Notes: generated from the letters alone by a model not told the origin. A stretch of DNA of 64,000 nucleotides from Skermanella sp. TT6 (GCF_016653635.2 NZ_CP067420.1:1681501-1745500), one strand, 5' to 3'. Shown: positions 29,364 through 38,187, counted from the stretch's first letter. Translations and numbers: made by a program.

Positions 29364-31026
29364 CCTCTGGCCCTTCCTCAAGCTGTTCCGCCGGCAGGGC
29401 GGGCGCATGGCGCTGGGGGCGCTGCTGATGCTGGTGACGCTCGCCGCCGGGATCGGCCTGCTCGGCCTGTCCGGCTGGTTCATCACCGGCAGCGCGCTGG
29501 CCGGCCTGGGGCTGGGCGTCGCGGGCTTCAACATCTTCACGCCCAGCGCCGGCATCCGCGCCGCCGCCCTGGTCCGGACCGCCGGCCGCTACGCCGAGCG
29601 GCTGGTCAACCACGAGGCGACCTTCCGCCTGCTGGCCGACCTGCGCCGCTGGCTGTTCGAGCGCGCCCTGCCGCTCGACGCCGGGCAGGTGGCGCGCCTG
29701 ACCGGCGGCGACCTGCTGACCCGCCTGACCGCCGATATCGACGCGCTCGACAATCTGTACCTGCGGGTGGTCGCCCCCAGCGCCGTGGCCCTGCTGACCG
29801 CGATCGGGGTTCTGACGCCGCTGGGCTGGATCGATCCCGGCGTGGCGCTGGCCGCGGCGGCGCTGATGCTGGTCGCGAGCGTCGGCGTGCCCGCGCTGGC
29901 CGGGCGGCTGGGCGCCGGCGCCGGGCGCGACCTGGTGCAGATCGGCGCGCGGCTCCGGACCCGCGCCGTGGACGGCATCCAGGGGCTGGCCGACCTGCGG
30001 GCCTTCGCCGCCGACGGACGGCATCTGGAAGCCCTGTCGCGCGACACCGACCTGCTGATCGCGCGGCAGCGGCGGATGAGCTCGATCACCGGCCTGTCCG
30101 CCGGGCTGACCATGCTGGCCGCGGGGCTCGCCGTCTGGACCGCCCTGCTGCTGGTCGTCGGGGAGGTGGAGCGGGACCGGCTGGACGGCCCGACCGCCGC
30201 CCTGGCCGTATTCGTCGTGATGGCTGTGTTCGAGGCGACGGCCCCGCTGCCGCTGGCCTACCAGTATCTCGGCCGGACCCGCGCCGCCGCCCGCCGCCTG
30301 CTGGAAATCGCGGAGATGCCGCCCGGCGTGCGCGACCCGGACCAGCCGGCGCCGCCTCCCGGCGACTTCGCCCTGCGGTTCGAGCAGGTCGGCCTCTCCC
30401 ACGGCACCAAGACGGTGATCCGGGACCTCTCCCTGGAGCTGCCCGCCGGGCGCGTGACGGTGCTGCTGGGGCCGAGCGGGGCCGGCAAGTCCACGCTGGC
30501 CCGGCTGGCGCTTCGCCTGACGGACCCGGATGCCGGCCGCGTCACCCTGGGCGGCGTCGATCTGCGCGACCTGCGGCAGGAGGACCTGCACCGGCACATG
30601 GCCTATGTCAGCCAGGGCACCCACCTGTTCGCCGCCGACATCCGGGACAACCTGCTGATCGCCCGCCCCGGCGCCACCAACGCCGAGCTGTGGGAGGCGT
30701 TGGAAGTCGTCCAGCTCGCCGACTTCGTCGAATCCCTCCCCGACGGCATCCTGACCTGGGTCGGCGAGAACGGCGTGCTTCTGTCCGGCGGCCAGGCCCG
30801 GCGGCTGGCCGTGGCGCGGGCGCTGCTGAAGGACACGCCGGTGATGATCCTGGACGAACCGACCGAGGGGCTGGACGCCGCGACCGAGGCGGCCCTGATG
30901 GCCGAACTCCGCCCGCGCCTCGCCGGCCGCACCGTCCTGCTGATCACCCACCGGGAGACCCTGGCCACCGGTGCCGACATCGTCCGGCGGCTGGAGGATG
31001 GCTTCCTTTTGTCCACGCGATCTTGA
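29356..31026 (+). CDS. cydC: heterodimeric ABC transporter subunit CydC
   Basis: 556 residues. Membrane part with LLMLVTLAAGIGLLGLSGWF near the N-terminus and the CydC-typical RYAERLVNHEATFRLLADLR segment, then ATPase domain with Walker A GPSGAGKST, signature LSGGQARRLAVARALL and Walker B VMILDEP. It forms the exporter with CydD, whose gene it overlaps by 8 bases. No cydAB genes follow; the next gene is an exported peptidase, so the oxidase must be encoded elsewhere if present. Confidence 0.94.
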   Translation: MRDLWPFLKLFRRQGGRMALGALLMLVTLAAGIGLLGLSGWFITGSALAGLGLGVAGFNIFTPSAGIRAAALVRTAGRYAERLVNHEATFRLLADLRRWLFERALPLDAGQVARLTGGDLLTRLTADIDALDNLYLRVVAPSAVALLTAIGVLTPLGWIDPGVALAAAALMLVASVGVPALAGRLGAGAGRDLVQIGARLRTRAVDGIQGLADLRAFAADGRHLEALSRDTDLLIARQRRMSSITGLSAGLTMLAAGLAVWTALLLVVGEVERDRLDGPTAALAVFVVMAVFEATAPLPLAYQYLGRTRAAARRLLEIAEMPPGVRDPDQPAPPPGDFALRFEQVGLSHGTKTVIRDLSLELPAGRVTVLLGPSGAGKSTLARLALRLTDPDAGRVTLGGVDLRDLRQEDLHRHMAYVSQGTHLFAADIRDNLLIARPGATNAELWEALEVVQLADFVESLPDGILTWVGENGVLLSGGQARRLAVARALLKDTPVMILDEPTEGLDAATEAALMAELRPRLAGRTVLLITHRETLATGADIVRRLEDGFLLSTRS

Positions 31027-31086
31027 CCGCCGCCGGGTGTTGAAGGGGGACGAGAAACCGGTCAATCCAGTCGAGGAACGCCCTCC

Positions 31087-32361
31087 ATGCTCATGCGGCC
31101 TGCAACCTTCGCGGCGGCGATCGCCCTGTCGTCCATCGGAGTTTCGTCCTTCGGAGTCCCCGGTGCCGGCCAAGCGGCGGAGAAGCCGGCCGAAGACCTG
31201 CTGAAGCGCGCGGAGTCCGAGAGGCCGGAGTTCCTGACGACCCTGGAAGAGCTTGTCTCCATCGATTCCGGCACCGGCAACGCGGAAGGGCTGTCCAAGG
31301 TCGAAGGCATCCTGGTGGAGCGCCTGAAGGCCCTCGGCGCCGAGGTCGAGGTCACGCCGGCGCAGCCGTCCGCCGGCAACAACATCGTCGGCACCCTGAA
31401 AGGGTCGGGAGAGGCGAAGTTCCTGCTGATGGTCCATTACGACACGGTGTTCGGACCCGGCACGGCCGCGGAACGTCCCTTCCGGGTCGATGGCGAGCGG
31501 GTCCACGGGCCGGGCGTCGCCGACGCCAAGGGCGGTCTCGCCATGATCCTGCATTCGCTGAAACTGCTGCGCGACCAGGGCTTCGACCGCTACGGCTCGA
31601 TCACCGTCCTGTTCAACCCGGACGAGGAGATGGGCTCGGGCGGATCGAAGAAGATGATCGCCGACCTGGCGCGCGGGCAGGACTACGTCTTCTCCTACGA
31701 GCCGCCGGACAAGGATGCCGTCACGACCGCGACCAACGGCATCAACACGGTCTATCTGGACGTGAAGGGCAGGGCGTCGCACGCCGGCTCCGCTCCCGAG
31801 GAGGGGCGCAACGCCGTCACCGAGCTGGCCCACCAGATCGTCCGGCTCAAGGACCTGGGCGATCCGGCGAAGGGCACCACGGTCAACTGGACCATCGTCA
31901 AGGGCGGGGAGAAGCGGAACATAATCCCGCCGGCCGCCTCCGCCGAAGCCGACATGCGCTATTCCGACCTGACCGAGTACGACCGCGTCCTGGCCGACGG
32001 CCGGCGGATCATAGCGGACAAGCTGATCCCCGACACCGAAGTGTCGTTCCGCATCGAGAAGGGACGCCCGCCGCTGGCGAGGAATCCGGGCTCCGAACAG
32101 TTGGCCGCCCTCGCGAAACAGCTTTACGGCCGGATCGGCCAGACCGTCGAGCCGGTCGCCATGCGCTTCGGCACCGATGCCGGCTACGCCTACGTCCCCG
32201 ACAGCCCCAAGCCCGCCGTGCTGGAGACCATGGGCGTCGTCGGCGCCGGCCTGCATTCGCCCGAGGAATACGTCGAACTGTCCAGCATCGCCCCGCGGCT
32301 CTACCTGACCACCAGCCTGATCATGGAGCTCTCGGAAAACCCCCAGTCGAAGAGCGAGTAG
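31087..32361 (+). CDS. M20 family metallopeptidase, glutamate carboxypeptidase-like
   Basis: 424-residue exported zinc hydrolase. Signal peptide of about 30 residues ending GAGQAAEKP. Metal and catalytic motifs are HYDTV (117-121), ADAKGG and NPDEEMGSGG (Glu180/181 region), with a dimerisation domain starting near VKGRASHAGSAPEEGRNA. The closest well-known relatives are Pseudomonas carboxypeptidase G2 enzymes, which remove C-terminal Glu from folates and peptides. It lies 60 bases after cydC but is functionally unrelated, so linkage may be accidental. Confidence 0.92.
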   Translation: MLMRPATFAAAIALSSIGVSSFGVPGAGQAAEKPAEDLLKRAESERPEFLTTLEELVSIDSGTGNAEGLSKVEGILVERLKALGAEVEVTPAQPSAGNNIVGTLKGSGEAKFLLMVHYDTVFGPGTAAERPFRVDGERVHGPGVADAKGGLAMILHSLKLLRDQGFDRYGSITVLFNPDEEMGSGGSKKMIADLARGQDYVFSYEPPDKDAVTTATNGINTVYLDVKGRASHAGSAPEEGRNAVTELAHQIVRLKDLGDPAKGTTVNWTIVKGGEKRNIIPPAASAEADMRYSDLTEYDRVLADGRRIIADKLIPDTEVSFRIEKGRPPLARNPGSEQLAALAKQLYGRIGQTVEPVAMRFGTDAGYAYVPDSPKPAVLETMGVVGAGLHSPEEYVELSSIAPRLYLTTSLIMELSENPQSKSE

Positions 32362-32404
32362 AATTCCCGCACGGTGCTCTCCATCGATCCGCCGCGTCGC
32401 TCTA

Positions 32405-32504
32405 CCGTAGGTCGGCCGTCGCCCGCCAGGGCGAACGCCGACACCCCGCTTCGACTCTTCGGCCACGCTGTCGGCGTCAGCCTTCGGCCGAGGCCGACCT
32501 ACGG
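32405..32504. repeat. nested REP-like palindrome
   Basis: Outer arms CCGTAGGTCGGC (32405-32416) and GCCGACCTACGG (32493-32504) are exact complements. Inside them, ACGCCGACA (32435-32443) and TGTCGGCGT (32469-32477) form a second perfect stem. This is the shape of a REP/BIME element between the peptidase and the barrel protein gene, and it may stop or protect the upstream transcript. Confidence 0.75.
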
Positions 32505-32605
32505 CTCCTCCGGATTAACCTTAATGGCTAATTAACTACTTTATCCTATTCCCTCGCCACGGCGGGCGGCAGGCGACCCGCCCATTGTGGATCGCGAGGG
32601 TTTGG

Positions 32606-33850
32606 GTGAACAGGTCAGGTATTCCGGCGGCCCCGATGGCCGTCTCGACGGCGCTGCTGCCGCTGGTACTGCTGCCGCTGGTCTTGGTGCCGGCCTCGGG
32701 CGCCGGGGCGGCGGACGCTTTCGTCGCCACGCTGAGCGCCAACGGCGAGAGCAGGACCTACAGCTACAAAAGCATCGAGGATGCCATCGACAGCGTCTCG
32801 GGCACCAGCCTGAGAAACCTCCTGCCGAGCTATTCCGACAACGCCCCCGCCACCGCCGTCTTCAACCTGCGGGGCCTGGGCGCTACGATCGAGTATCCGG
32901 GCGCCGGGGCCGACCTGGTGCTGAAGGTGCCCGCCGCGGGGATCGAGCGGACCTTCACCGGCGCCACCCGCGACGAGGCGGAGGACGCCCTATCCGACTA
33001 CTTCAAGGGGCAGGGGGCCAGCGACGTCACCAGCATCCTCCAGGCCGCCGTCCGGGAGACCGCGATCGATCCGGTGGCCGGCAACCCGGACAGCCTGATG
33101 TCGCTGATGGGTGCAGCCGACTTTGCCCAGGGCACCGACGCGCTCGGCCACTCCGGCGGCGAGGGCGGCACCGACCTGTTCGGCTTCACGGTCGAGGGCG
33201 GGCGGGGCACGGCCCCGGGCGGCTACGACCAGGACCGGGTGACCGGCGCGCTGTCCTACCGCCTCAACTTCGACGGGTCCGACACCGCCGTCCTGTTCGA
33301 CCTGCCGGTCAACTGGATCCGGACCGGCGACTCCGACTCCCTGTCCGGATCGCTCGGCATCGGCGTCCGGGTGCCGCTGACCGACTCCTGGTCGCTGACC
33401 CCGGCGGTCCGGGCCGGCGTCGCCGGGTCGATCGACATGGGCGCCGCGGCGGTGGTCTATTCCGGATCGCTGACCAGCGACTTCCGCTGGGACTGGGGCG
33501 GCTGGCGGTTCGGGCTGGGCAACATGGCGGGCGTCTACCGGGCGACCGGCGTATCGGTCGGCGACTACGACATCGATTACGACCTGACCAACGTCATCCT
33601 GCGCAACGGGATCTCGGTGTCGCGGGACCTGACCGACAGCGTGGCCCCGCTGAGCGTGACGGCGTCGTTCGTGGACAGCCGGTATCTCGGCGACGACCTG
33701 TTCGTCGAGGCGTTCGACGAGGTCACCGTCAGCCTCGCCAAGGCGGCGACGGCCGGTCGCTTCCGCTTCGACCGGGTCGAGCTGGGCGTGTCCTACGGCT
33801 TCGGTGACGATTACGAACGGATCATGGGCAGGCTGAAGCTGCGCTTCTGA
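32606..33850 (+). CDS. outer-membrane beta-barrel protein
   Basis: 414 residues. GTG at 32606 is chosen because GAGGG lies just upstream and the product then starts with a standard signal peptide (AVSTALLPLVLLPLVLVPA, cleaved near GAGAADA). Residues of about 40-150 form a mixed N-terminal domain. From about 200 onward, alternating hydrophobic strands end in the terminal phenylalanine signature LKLRF recognised by the BAM complex. This resembles an autotransporter-type barrel without a large passenger. The function is unknown. A 7-base GC stem lies between it and the convergent receiver gene. Confidence 0.75.
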   Translation: MNRSGIPAAPMAVSTALLPLVLLPLVLVPASGAGAADAFVATLSANGESRTYSYKSIEDAIDSVSGTSLRNLLPSYSDNAPATAVFNLRGLGATIEYPGAGADLVLKVPAAGIERTFTGATRDEAEDALSDYFKGQGASDVTSILQAAVRETAIDPVAGNPDSLMSLMGAADFAQGTDALGHSGGEGGTDLFGFTVEGGRGTAPGGYDQDRVTGALSYRLNFDGSDTAVLFDLPVNWIRTGDSDSLSGSLGIGVRVPLTDSWSLTPAVRAGVAGSIDMGAAAVVYSGSLTSDFRWDWGGWRFGLGNMAGVYRATGVSVGDYDIDYDLTNVILRNGISVSRDLTDSVAPLSVTASFVDSRYLGDDLFVEAFDEVTVSLAKAATAGRFRFDRVELGVSYGFGDDYERIMGRLKLRF

Positions 33851-33874
33851 CCGGCGGCGCTTTTCCGGCCGGTC
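33849..33874. terminator. short hairpin between convergent genes
   Basis: Arms GACCGGC (33849-33855) and GCCGGTC (33868-33874) with a 12-base loop containing TTTT. It overlaps the end of the barrel gene and fills the 24-base gap to the convergent receiver gene. It may be a weak bidirectional stop. Confidence 0.35.
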
Positions 33875-34261
33875 TCAGTGACGGGTCGGCCGGGTAAGCG
33901 CGGTCCGGATCATCTCGACCAGGATCTCGTCCTCGAACGGCTTCTCGACGAAGGCCAGCACCCCCGCCTCCAGCGCCCGCGCCTTGGTGGCGGGGTCTCC
34001 GCGTCCGGTGATCAGGATCACCGGCATGTCTTTGAGCCGGGTGCCGTAGGTCTCCATGAATTCAAGGCCGCTCATCACCGGCAGATGCAGGTCCAACACC
34101 AGGCATCCGCCATCCTCCGCCTTGAAGTGCTCAAGGAATTCGGGGCAGGAAGGATAGTCTTCGACCGGCATGCAGTAGGATTCCAGCAGGGTCTTCAGCG
34201 AGTCCCGCACGGGTTCGTCGTCATCGACCAGGAAGACCGTCCGATTATACTGCGCACTCAC
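33875..34261 (-). CDS. single-domain response regulator (FixJ-type receiver)
   Basis: 128 residues, receiver domain only, with no output domain. Acidic pocket LVDDDEP near residue 13-15, phosphoryl acceptor Asp57 in LVLDLHLPVMSG, conserved Thr in ILITGRGD and Lys in VEKPFEDE. GTG at 34261 is preferred because GGGAGGCTGGG stands directly before it; an ATG at 34300 has no such site. It could shuttle phosphate or titrate a kinase, possibly FixL 5 kb away or the large kinase at 57 kb. Its partner is unknown. Confidence 0.85.
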   Translation of the reverse strand: MSAQYNRTVFLVDDDEPVRDSLKTLLESYCMPVEDYPSCPEFLEHFKAEDGGCLVLDLHLPVMSGLEFMETYGTRLKDMPVILITGRGDPATKARALEAGVLAFVEKPFEDEILVEMIRTALTRPTRH

Positions 34262-34385
34262 CCCAGCCTCCCGCGGTCGGACGTTGAATCGCGACTTCAT
34301 CGGCTGCCGTCGCGCTTCGTAGGGGCAAGATAAGCCCGACCGCCCCGGCGATAAATACGCAATAACCCCTAGTGCCCCGCCATAC

Positions 34386-34401
34386 TCAACGAATCGGTTG
34401 A
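34386..34401. promoter_or_regulatory. ArsR operator copy 1 (TCAAC-N6-GTTGA)
   Basis: Inverted repeat TCAAC GAATCG GTTGA overlapping the -35 element of the arsR promoter. The same TCAAC-N6-GTTGA pattern recurs 40 bases downstream, about four turns of the helix, so cooperative binding on one face is plausible. Confidence 0.65.
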
Positions 34402-34426
34402 CATTCCGGCGCCGACCGACTTAACT
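34398..34426 (+). promoter_or_regulatory. sigma-70-like promoter of arsR, probably leaderless
   Basis: Perfect -35 TTGACA (34398-34403), 17-base spacer, and -10 TTAACT (34421-34426). Transcription would start about seven bases later, at the A of the ATG at 34434, and no ribosome binding site exists. A leaderless mRNA is therefore likely. Confidence 0.6.
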
Positions 34427-34441
34427 CAACCACATGGTTGA
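34426..34441. promoter_or_regulatory. ArsR operator copy 2 (TCAAC-N6-GTTGA)
   Basis: TCAAC CACATG GTTGA covers the end of the -10 element and the start codon of arsR. Together with copy 1 it brackets the promoter, so the regulator probably represses its own operon. Confidence 0.65.
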
Positions 34442-34796
34442 ACGAGAGACGACGAACCTTGATCTCGTGTTCCAGGCCCTGGCCGACCCCACGCGGCGGG
34501 CGATGCTGCGCGATCTGGCATCGGGCGAACGCCGGATCGGCGAACTGGCCGCCCCCTTCTCCATGTCGCTGGAGGCGGCGTCCAAGCATGTCCGCGTGCT
34601 GGAACGCGCCGGGCTGGTCCGCCGCCAGGTGCGGGGCAGGGCGCATGTCTGCCGCATCGAGCCGGCGCCTCTGGTCGCCGCGCAGGACTGGATCCGCTTC
34701 TACGAGCGCTTCTGGTCCGGCCGTCTCGACGCCCTGGAAGCCCTGCTCAAGGCCGAACCCACCGAAGAGACCACCGACCGAGGAGGAAGCGAATGA
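34434..34796 (+). CDS. ArsR family transcriptional regulator
   Basis: 120 residues. Typical opening for the ArsR group coupled to SRPBCC proteins: VFQALADPTRRAMLRDLASGERRIGELAAPF, then recognition helix MSLEAASKHVRVLERAGL and wing VRRQVRGRAHVCRIE. There are no clear metal-binding cysteine pairs, so the signal is not obviously a metal. The stop overlaps the start of the SRPBCC gene (ATGA). Two identical-pattern operators surround its promoter, which suggests self-repression. Confidence 0.92.
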   Translation: MVERETTNLDLVFQALADPTRRAMLRDLASGERRIGELAAPFSMSLEAASKHVRVLERAGLVRRQVRGRAHVCRIEPAPLVAAQDWIRFYERFWSGRLDALEALLKAEPTEETTDRGGSE

Positions 34797-35350
34797 CCGC
34801 CGCAGAACAAACCGCGCCTGAAACGATCCCCGACGGCATGGGGACCATCGTCGAACCCGGAACGATCCGGTTCGAGCGCCTGCTGCCCGGCCCGATCGAG
34901 CGGGTCTGGGCCTACCTGACCGAGTCCGAGAAGCGCGGCCAATGGCTGGCCTCCGGCGAGATGGAGCCCCGCGCCGGCACCGCCTTCTCCCTCCATTTCG
35001 ACAACAGCGGCCTGTCACCCGTACGCATTCCCACGCCCGAGAGGTTCCACCGTTACGATGCCGGAATAACCACCGCCCACCAGATAACCCGCTTCGAACC
35101 GCCCCGCCTGCTGGCGATCACCTGGGGCGGCGGGACCGAGGAGCCGTCCGAAGTGACTTTCGAACTGGCCGAGGAAGGGGAGGGAGTACGCCTCATCCTG
35201 ACCCACAGCCGGCTGCCCGACGCCCGTTCCATGACCAATGTCGGCGCCGGCTGGCACAGCCACTTGTCGATCCTCGCCGACAAGCTCTCCGGCCGCACCC
35301 CGCCGTCCTTCTGGACGCTGTTCGGAAAGCTGGAGCCGGTCTACTCCTGA
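34793..35350 (+). CDS. SRPBCC (AHSA1-like) domain protein
   Basis: 185-residue cytoplasmic protein with the START/Bet v1-like ligand-cavity fold: FERLLPGPIERVWAYLTESEKRGQWL at the N-terminus, the FELAEEGEGVRLILTHSRLP strand pair and the long C-terminal helix GAGWHSHLSILADKL. Such proteins often pair with ArsR regulators and bind small hydrophobic molecules; the ligand is unknown. It is translationally coupled to arsR. Confidence 0.9.
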   Translation: MTAAEQTAPETIPDGMGTIVEPGTIRFERLLPGPIERVWAYLTESEKRGQWLASGEMEPRAGTAFSLHFDNSGLSPVRIPTPERFHRYDAGITTAHQITRFEPPRLLAITWGGGTEEPSEVTFELAEEGEGVRLILTHSRLPDARSMTNVGAGWHSHLSILADKLSGRTPPSFWTLFGKLEPVYS

Positions 35351-35497
35351 TCCAAGGGTGATGGCTTTCCGGCGGGCCGCCGGGTTTCCAGGGCACCGGC
35401 CCGGGTCAGAAGGTCGCAGCGGCCTGCCGGAGGTTGCGAGTGGTTGCGGGAGTGTGCTGCCTGAAGCGCGAGCTTTCCCTTTCCGGTGCCCGCGACG

Positions 35498-36538
35498 ATG
35501 CCAGCCCCCGACTCCCTGTACCACCGCCTGTTCTCCGACCCGGTGATGATCGAGCAGCTGGTGCGCGGCTTCCTGCCCGCCGGGATCGCGGACATGCTCG
35601 ACTTCTCCCGGCTCGAACGGGTCAACGCCAAGTTCCACGCCGCCCGCGGCGACCGGCGCGAGGGCGACATGGTCTGGCGGGTGCCGACGCTTTCCGGAGA
35701 GATGGTCCACATCTACCTGATGCTGGAGTTCCAGGGGACCCCAGAGAGGTTCATGCCGGTGCGGGTGCAGGTCTATGCCGGCCTGCTGTGGCAGCAACTC
35801 GTCGCCGAGGCCGCGCTGGCCCAGGGCGGCCGGCTGCCGCCGCTACTGCCGATCGTGCTGTACTGCGGCGAAGCCCGCTGGACCGGCCCTGCCGACACGA
35901 CCGAGCTGATCGCCCTGCCGAAGGACTCGCCCCTCTGGCCTTGGCAGCCGCAGGTCCGCTACCATCTGATCGACGAGAACCGGCTGCGCGCCGAAGACCT
36001 GGCCCGGCACGACAGCCTGGTGGCGCTGCTGTTCCGGATCGAGACCTGCGACCGGCCGGACGACCTGCCCGGACTGGTCAGCCAAGCGGTGGCGTGGTTC
36101 GCCGGGCATCCGGGCCACGCGACGCTGCGGCTGGCGTTCGGCGAGGTGGTGGAGAACGCGGTCAGGGGACTGGTCGGCGGCCCGGAGGCCGCGACGGTGT
36201 CGATGGATATCGAGGAGGTTCAGGGCATGCTGGCGGACCGCATCAGGAAGTGGGAACAGGAACTGCTCGCCAAAGGCGTCGCGGAGGGCAGGGCCGAAGG
36301 CAAGGCCGAAGGCATCACGGAGGGAGTAGCCAAAGGCATCATACAGGGAAAAGCCGAGGGAATGGCGGCTGGCCGGGCGGCGATGCTCCGGCGCCAGTTC
36401 ACCCGCCGGTTCGGTGCCTTGCCGGGCGGCGCGGAGCGCCTGATCGAAAGCGCGACGGCCGAACAGCTCGACGCCCTCATGGACCGGCTGATCGATGCCC
36501 GCACCCCGGGCGACGTCTTTCCCGACCTCCGCATCTGA
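35498..36538 (+). CDS. Rpn family recombination-promoting nuclease / putative transposase
   Basis: 346 residues (ATG 35498; GTG at 35486 is an alternative). The N-terminal PD-(D/E)XK-like nuclease domain opens DSLYHRLFSDPVMIEQLVRGFLP and contains YLMLEFQGTPERFMPVRVQVYAGLLWQQL and LPIVLYCGEARW. A C-terminal helix of repeated E-G-x-x-x-G units (EGRAEGKAEGITEGVAKG, about residues 262-295) leads to RRQFTRRFGALP. Rpn proteins promote RecA-independent recombination and often multiply in genomes. It borders the repeat island downstream. Confidence 0.85.
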   Translation: MPAPDSLYHRLFSDPVMIEQLVRGFLPAGIADMLDFSRLERVNAKFHAARGDRREGDMVWRVPTLSGEMVHIYLMLEFQGTPERFMPVRVQVYAGLLWQQLVAEAALAQGGRLPPLLPIVLYCGEARWTGPADTTELIALPKDSPLWPWQPQVRYHLIDENRLRAEDLARHDSLVALLFRIETCDRPDDLPGLVSQAVAWFAGHPGHATLRLAFGEVVENAVRGLVGGPEAATVSMDIEEVQGMLADRIRKWEQELLAKGVAEGRAEGKAEGITEGVAKGIIQGKAEGMAAGRAAMLRRQFTRRFGALPGGAERLIESATAEQLDALMDRLIDARTPGDVFPDLRI

Positions 36539-36600
36539 GGCGGCGTTCAACCATAGATTGGGCCGCAACGGATGACCGAAATTTAACTCCTTCCCTTCAC

Positions 36601-37254
36601 CTGCTCCTTCTTGGAGTTCTGTGCGCGGACCGGCTTGGTGAAGCGGCGGCGCTGGATGAGCTGCTGGACCGCGCCCTGGCCGCGCCCAAGGATGACATCT
36701 CCACCCATGCTATGCTGCTGACTCAAGCCGCTGAGCGATTCCGTCAAGTCGGAGACCTAGTCGAGGCTGAACGCCTGCTCAATGAGGTGAAGCGGCATTT
36801 TGAGAAGTTGGGCTACATGCACGAGCGAGCTGTAACCCTGGGCAAGATCGCCGACATCCTCCAGGCGCGCGGCGAGTTCGACGAGGCGCTGCGCATCCGC
36901 CGCGAGGAAGTTTTGCCAATTTCTCAGCAAATGGGAGAAATCCACAACTTTGCATACATGCTTTACCCGTGCGCTATGCTTCGGACTAAGCGTGGAGTAT
37001 ACGATCAAGAAAATTTGAAGATCATTGCCGACGAGCTGGCGGAAAGCTTTGCCATTTCCCGCCATCTTGGGCAGGCCGACTTCCTGGCTGAAGTAGCATT
37101 CTATTTCGGGCAACTCCTTGCCGTTTCCAGCAACCGCGAAGCCGCGCTGACCGTGCTTGATGAAGCTGCCGCAGCCGCCGAAAAACTTCGTTGGCAGAAC
37201 CGGGTGGTGGCAATACGGCAGCTACAGGAGCAGATCCGCGCAAGCGGCGAATGA
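36601..37254 (+). pseudogene. 5'-truncated TPR-repeat protein gene
   Basis: The reading frame encodes helical repeats typical of TPR proteins (LLTQAAERFRQVGDLVEAERLLNEV, AVTLGKIADILQARGEFDEALRIR, EAALTVLDEAAAAAEKLRW) and ends at a stop at 37254. No start codon with a ribosome binding site exists at the 5' edge, where it abuts the Rpn gene; an internal ATG at 36712 would drop the first repeat. Base composition is less GC-rich than neighbours (for example GAAAATTTGAAGATC). It looks like the 3' remnant of a larger gene cut by rearrangement. Confidence 0.6.
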
Positions 37255-37589
37255 GGCCCGGGCGGGTCGGCTGCAACGCGCCGGGATGGTCCGCGCCCGC
37301 CCGATCCGAAACCGCTCCGCCTGCCTGTTCGCTGGCGTTTCAGCATAAATGCCTATACACTGCGCCGGTACCGTGAGTGCCATCGCGACCGGGATCTTTG
37401 AAGCGTGAATAAGAAACAAGCCGGGGCGGTCCCGTTCCGTCGCGGATGCCCTGCGCCGGGTACCCACGGATCATGACGTTTGTTTACATCACCCCGGGGG
37501 GCGAACTCTCCAACTCAACCCGCTGTCGGCCCGACGACTGGTACGGCTGTCCGGAGCGGTGATCGCCTCCCGCCCAAGTGCGTCGAGTG

Positions 37590-37925
37590 CCAGCGGCAAC
37601 ACTCCCTTTTCGTCATGCGCGGACTCCATCACGCCGGTTTGCGCGTGGATGCGCGGGTCAAGCCCGCGCATGAGGTGGAAGGAGGCGCCTGTCGCCGGAA
37701 GACCACCCGCGCCCCGGCCGGGGTCGGCGTCAACCCTGCAGGCGGGCAGCGGCACTCCCTTTTCATCATGCGCGGACTTGATCCGCGCATCCACGCGCGA
37801 ACTCCGTCGCGCACGTTCGCACGTGGATGCGCGGGTCAAGCCCGCGCATGAGGCAGGAGGAGGAACCTATCGCCAGAAGCCCACCCGCGCCCTGGCGGGG
37901 GCCGGCCGTGGCGGATGATGACACT
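37590..37925. repeat. two diverged copies of a repeat with GCGCGGGTCAAGCCCGCGC core
   Basis: Copy 1 (about 37590-37745) and copy 2 (about 37747-37925) share CAGCGGCA..ACTCCCTTTTC, TCATGCGCGGACT, GTGGATGCGCGGGTCAAGC, CCGCGCATGAGG and CCACCCGCGCCC in the same order. Each carries the palindrome ATGCGCGGGTC/CCCGCGCAT, also seen at 19360. This resembles REP-type mobile repeats rather than genes. Confidence 0.7.
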
Positions 37926-38011
37926 TGCTGACGTTACGCCAGGGTGGCTTACCGTCGGTAATCGCTCGCCGCCGCGTGAACAGCAACTGCTGGTTCGCCG
38001 GAAAATGCAGG

Positions 38012-38081
38012 TCGGGTAGAGCAAAGCGGCACCCGACACCAGCGCGCCGGCTTATGTCGGGTGCCGCTTTGCTCTACCCGA
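38012..38081. repeat. 27-base perfect inverted repeat
   Basis: Left arm 38012-38038 (opening TCGGGTAGAGCAAAGCGGC) and right arm 38055-38081 (ending GCTCTACCCGA) are exact complements with a 16-base loop. No T run follows, so this is a REP-like element rather than a standard terminator. Confidence 0.8.
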
Positions 38082-38187
38082 ACTAAGGGCAGTATGCGGC
38101 GTGGCTTTTGCTCCATCCACGGACATGGTCCGCGTATCCACACGCAAACCAACGCAATGGAGTTCGCGCGTGGATAAGCGGATCAAG

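Noticed and set aside
29056-32466. 1136-codon antisense frame over cydC and the M20 peptidase
   Set aside because: It spans two well-supported genes and their gap; composition is an antisense shadow rich in Arg, Gln, His and Gly.
37480-37918. Open frames in the repeat island
   Set aside because: They consist of translated palindromic repeats and lack start signals.
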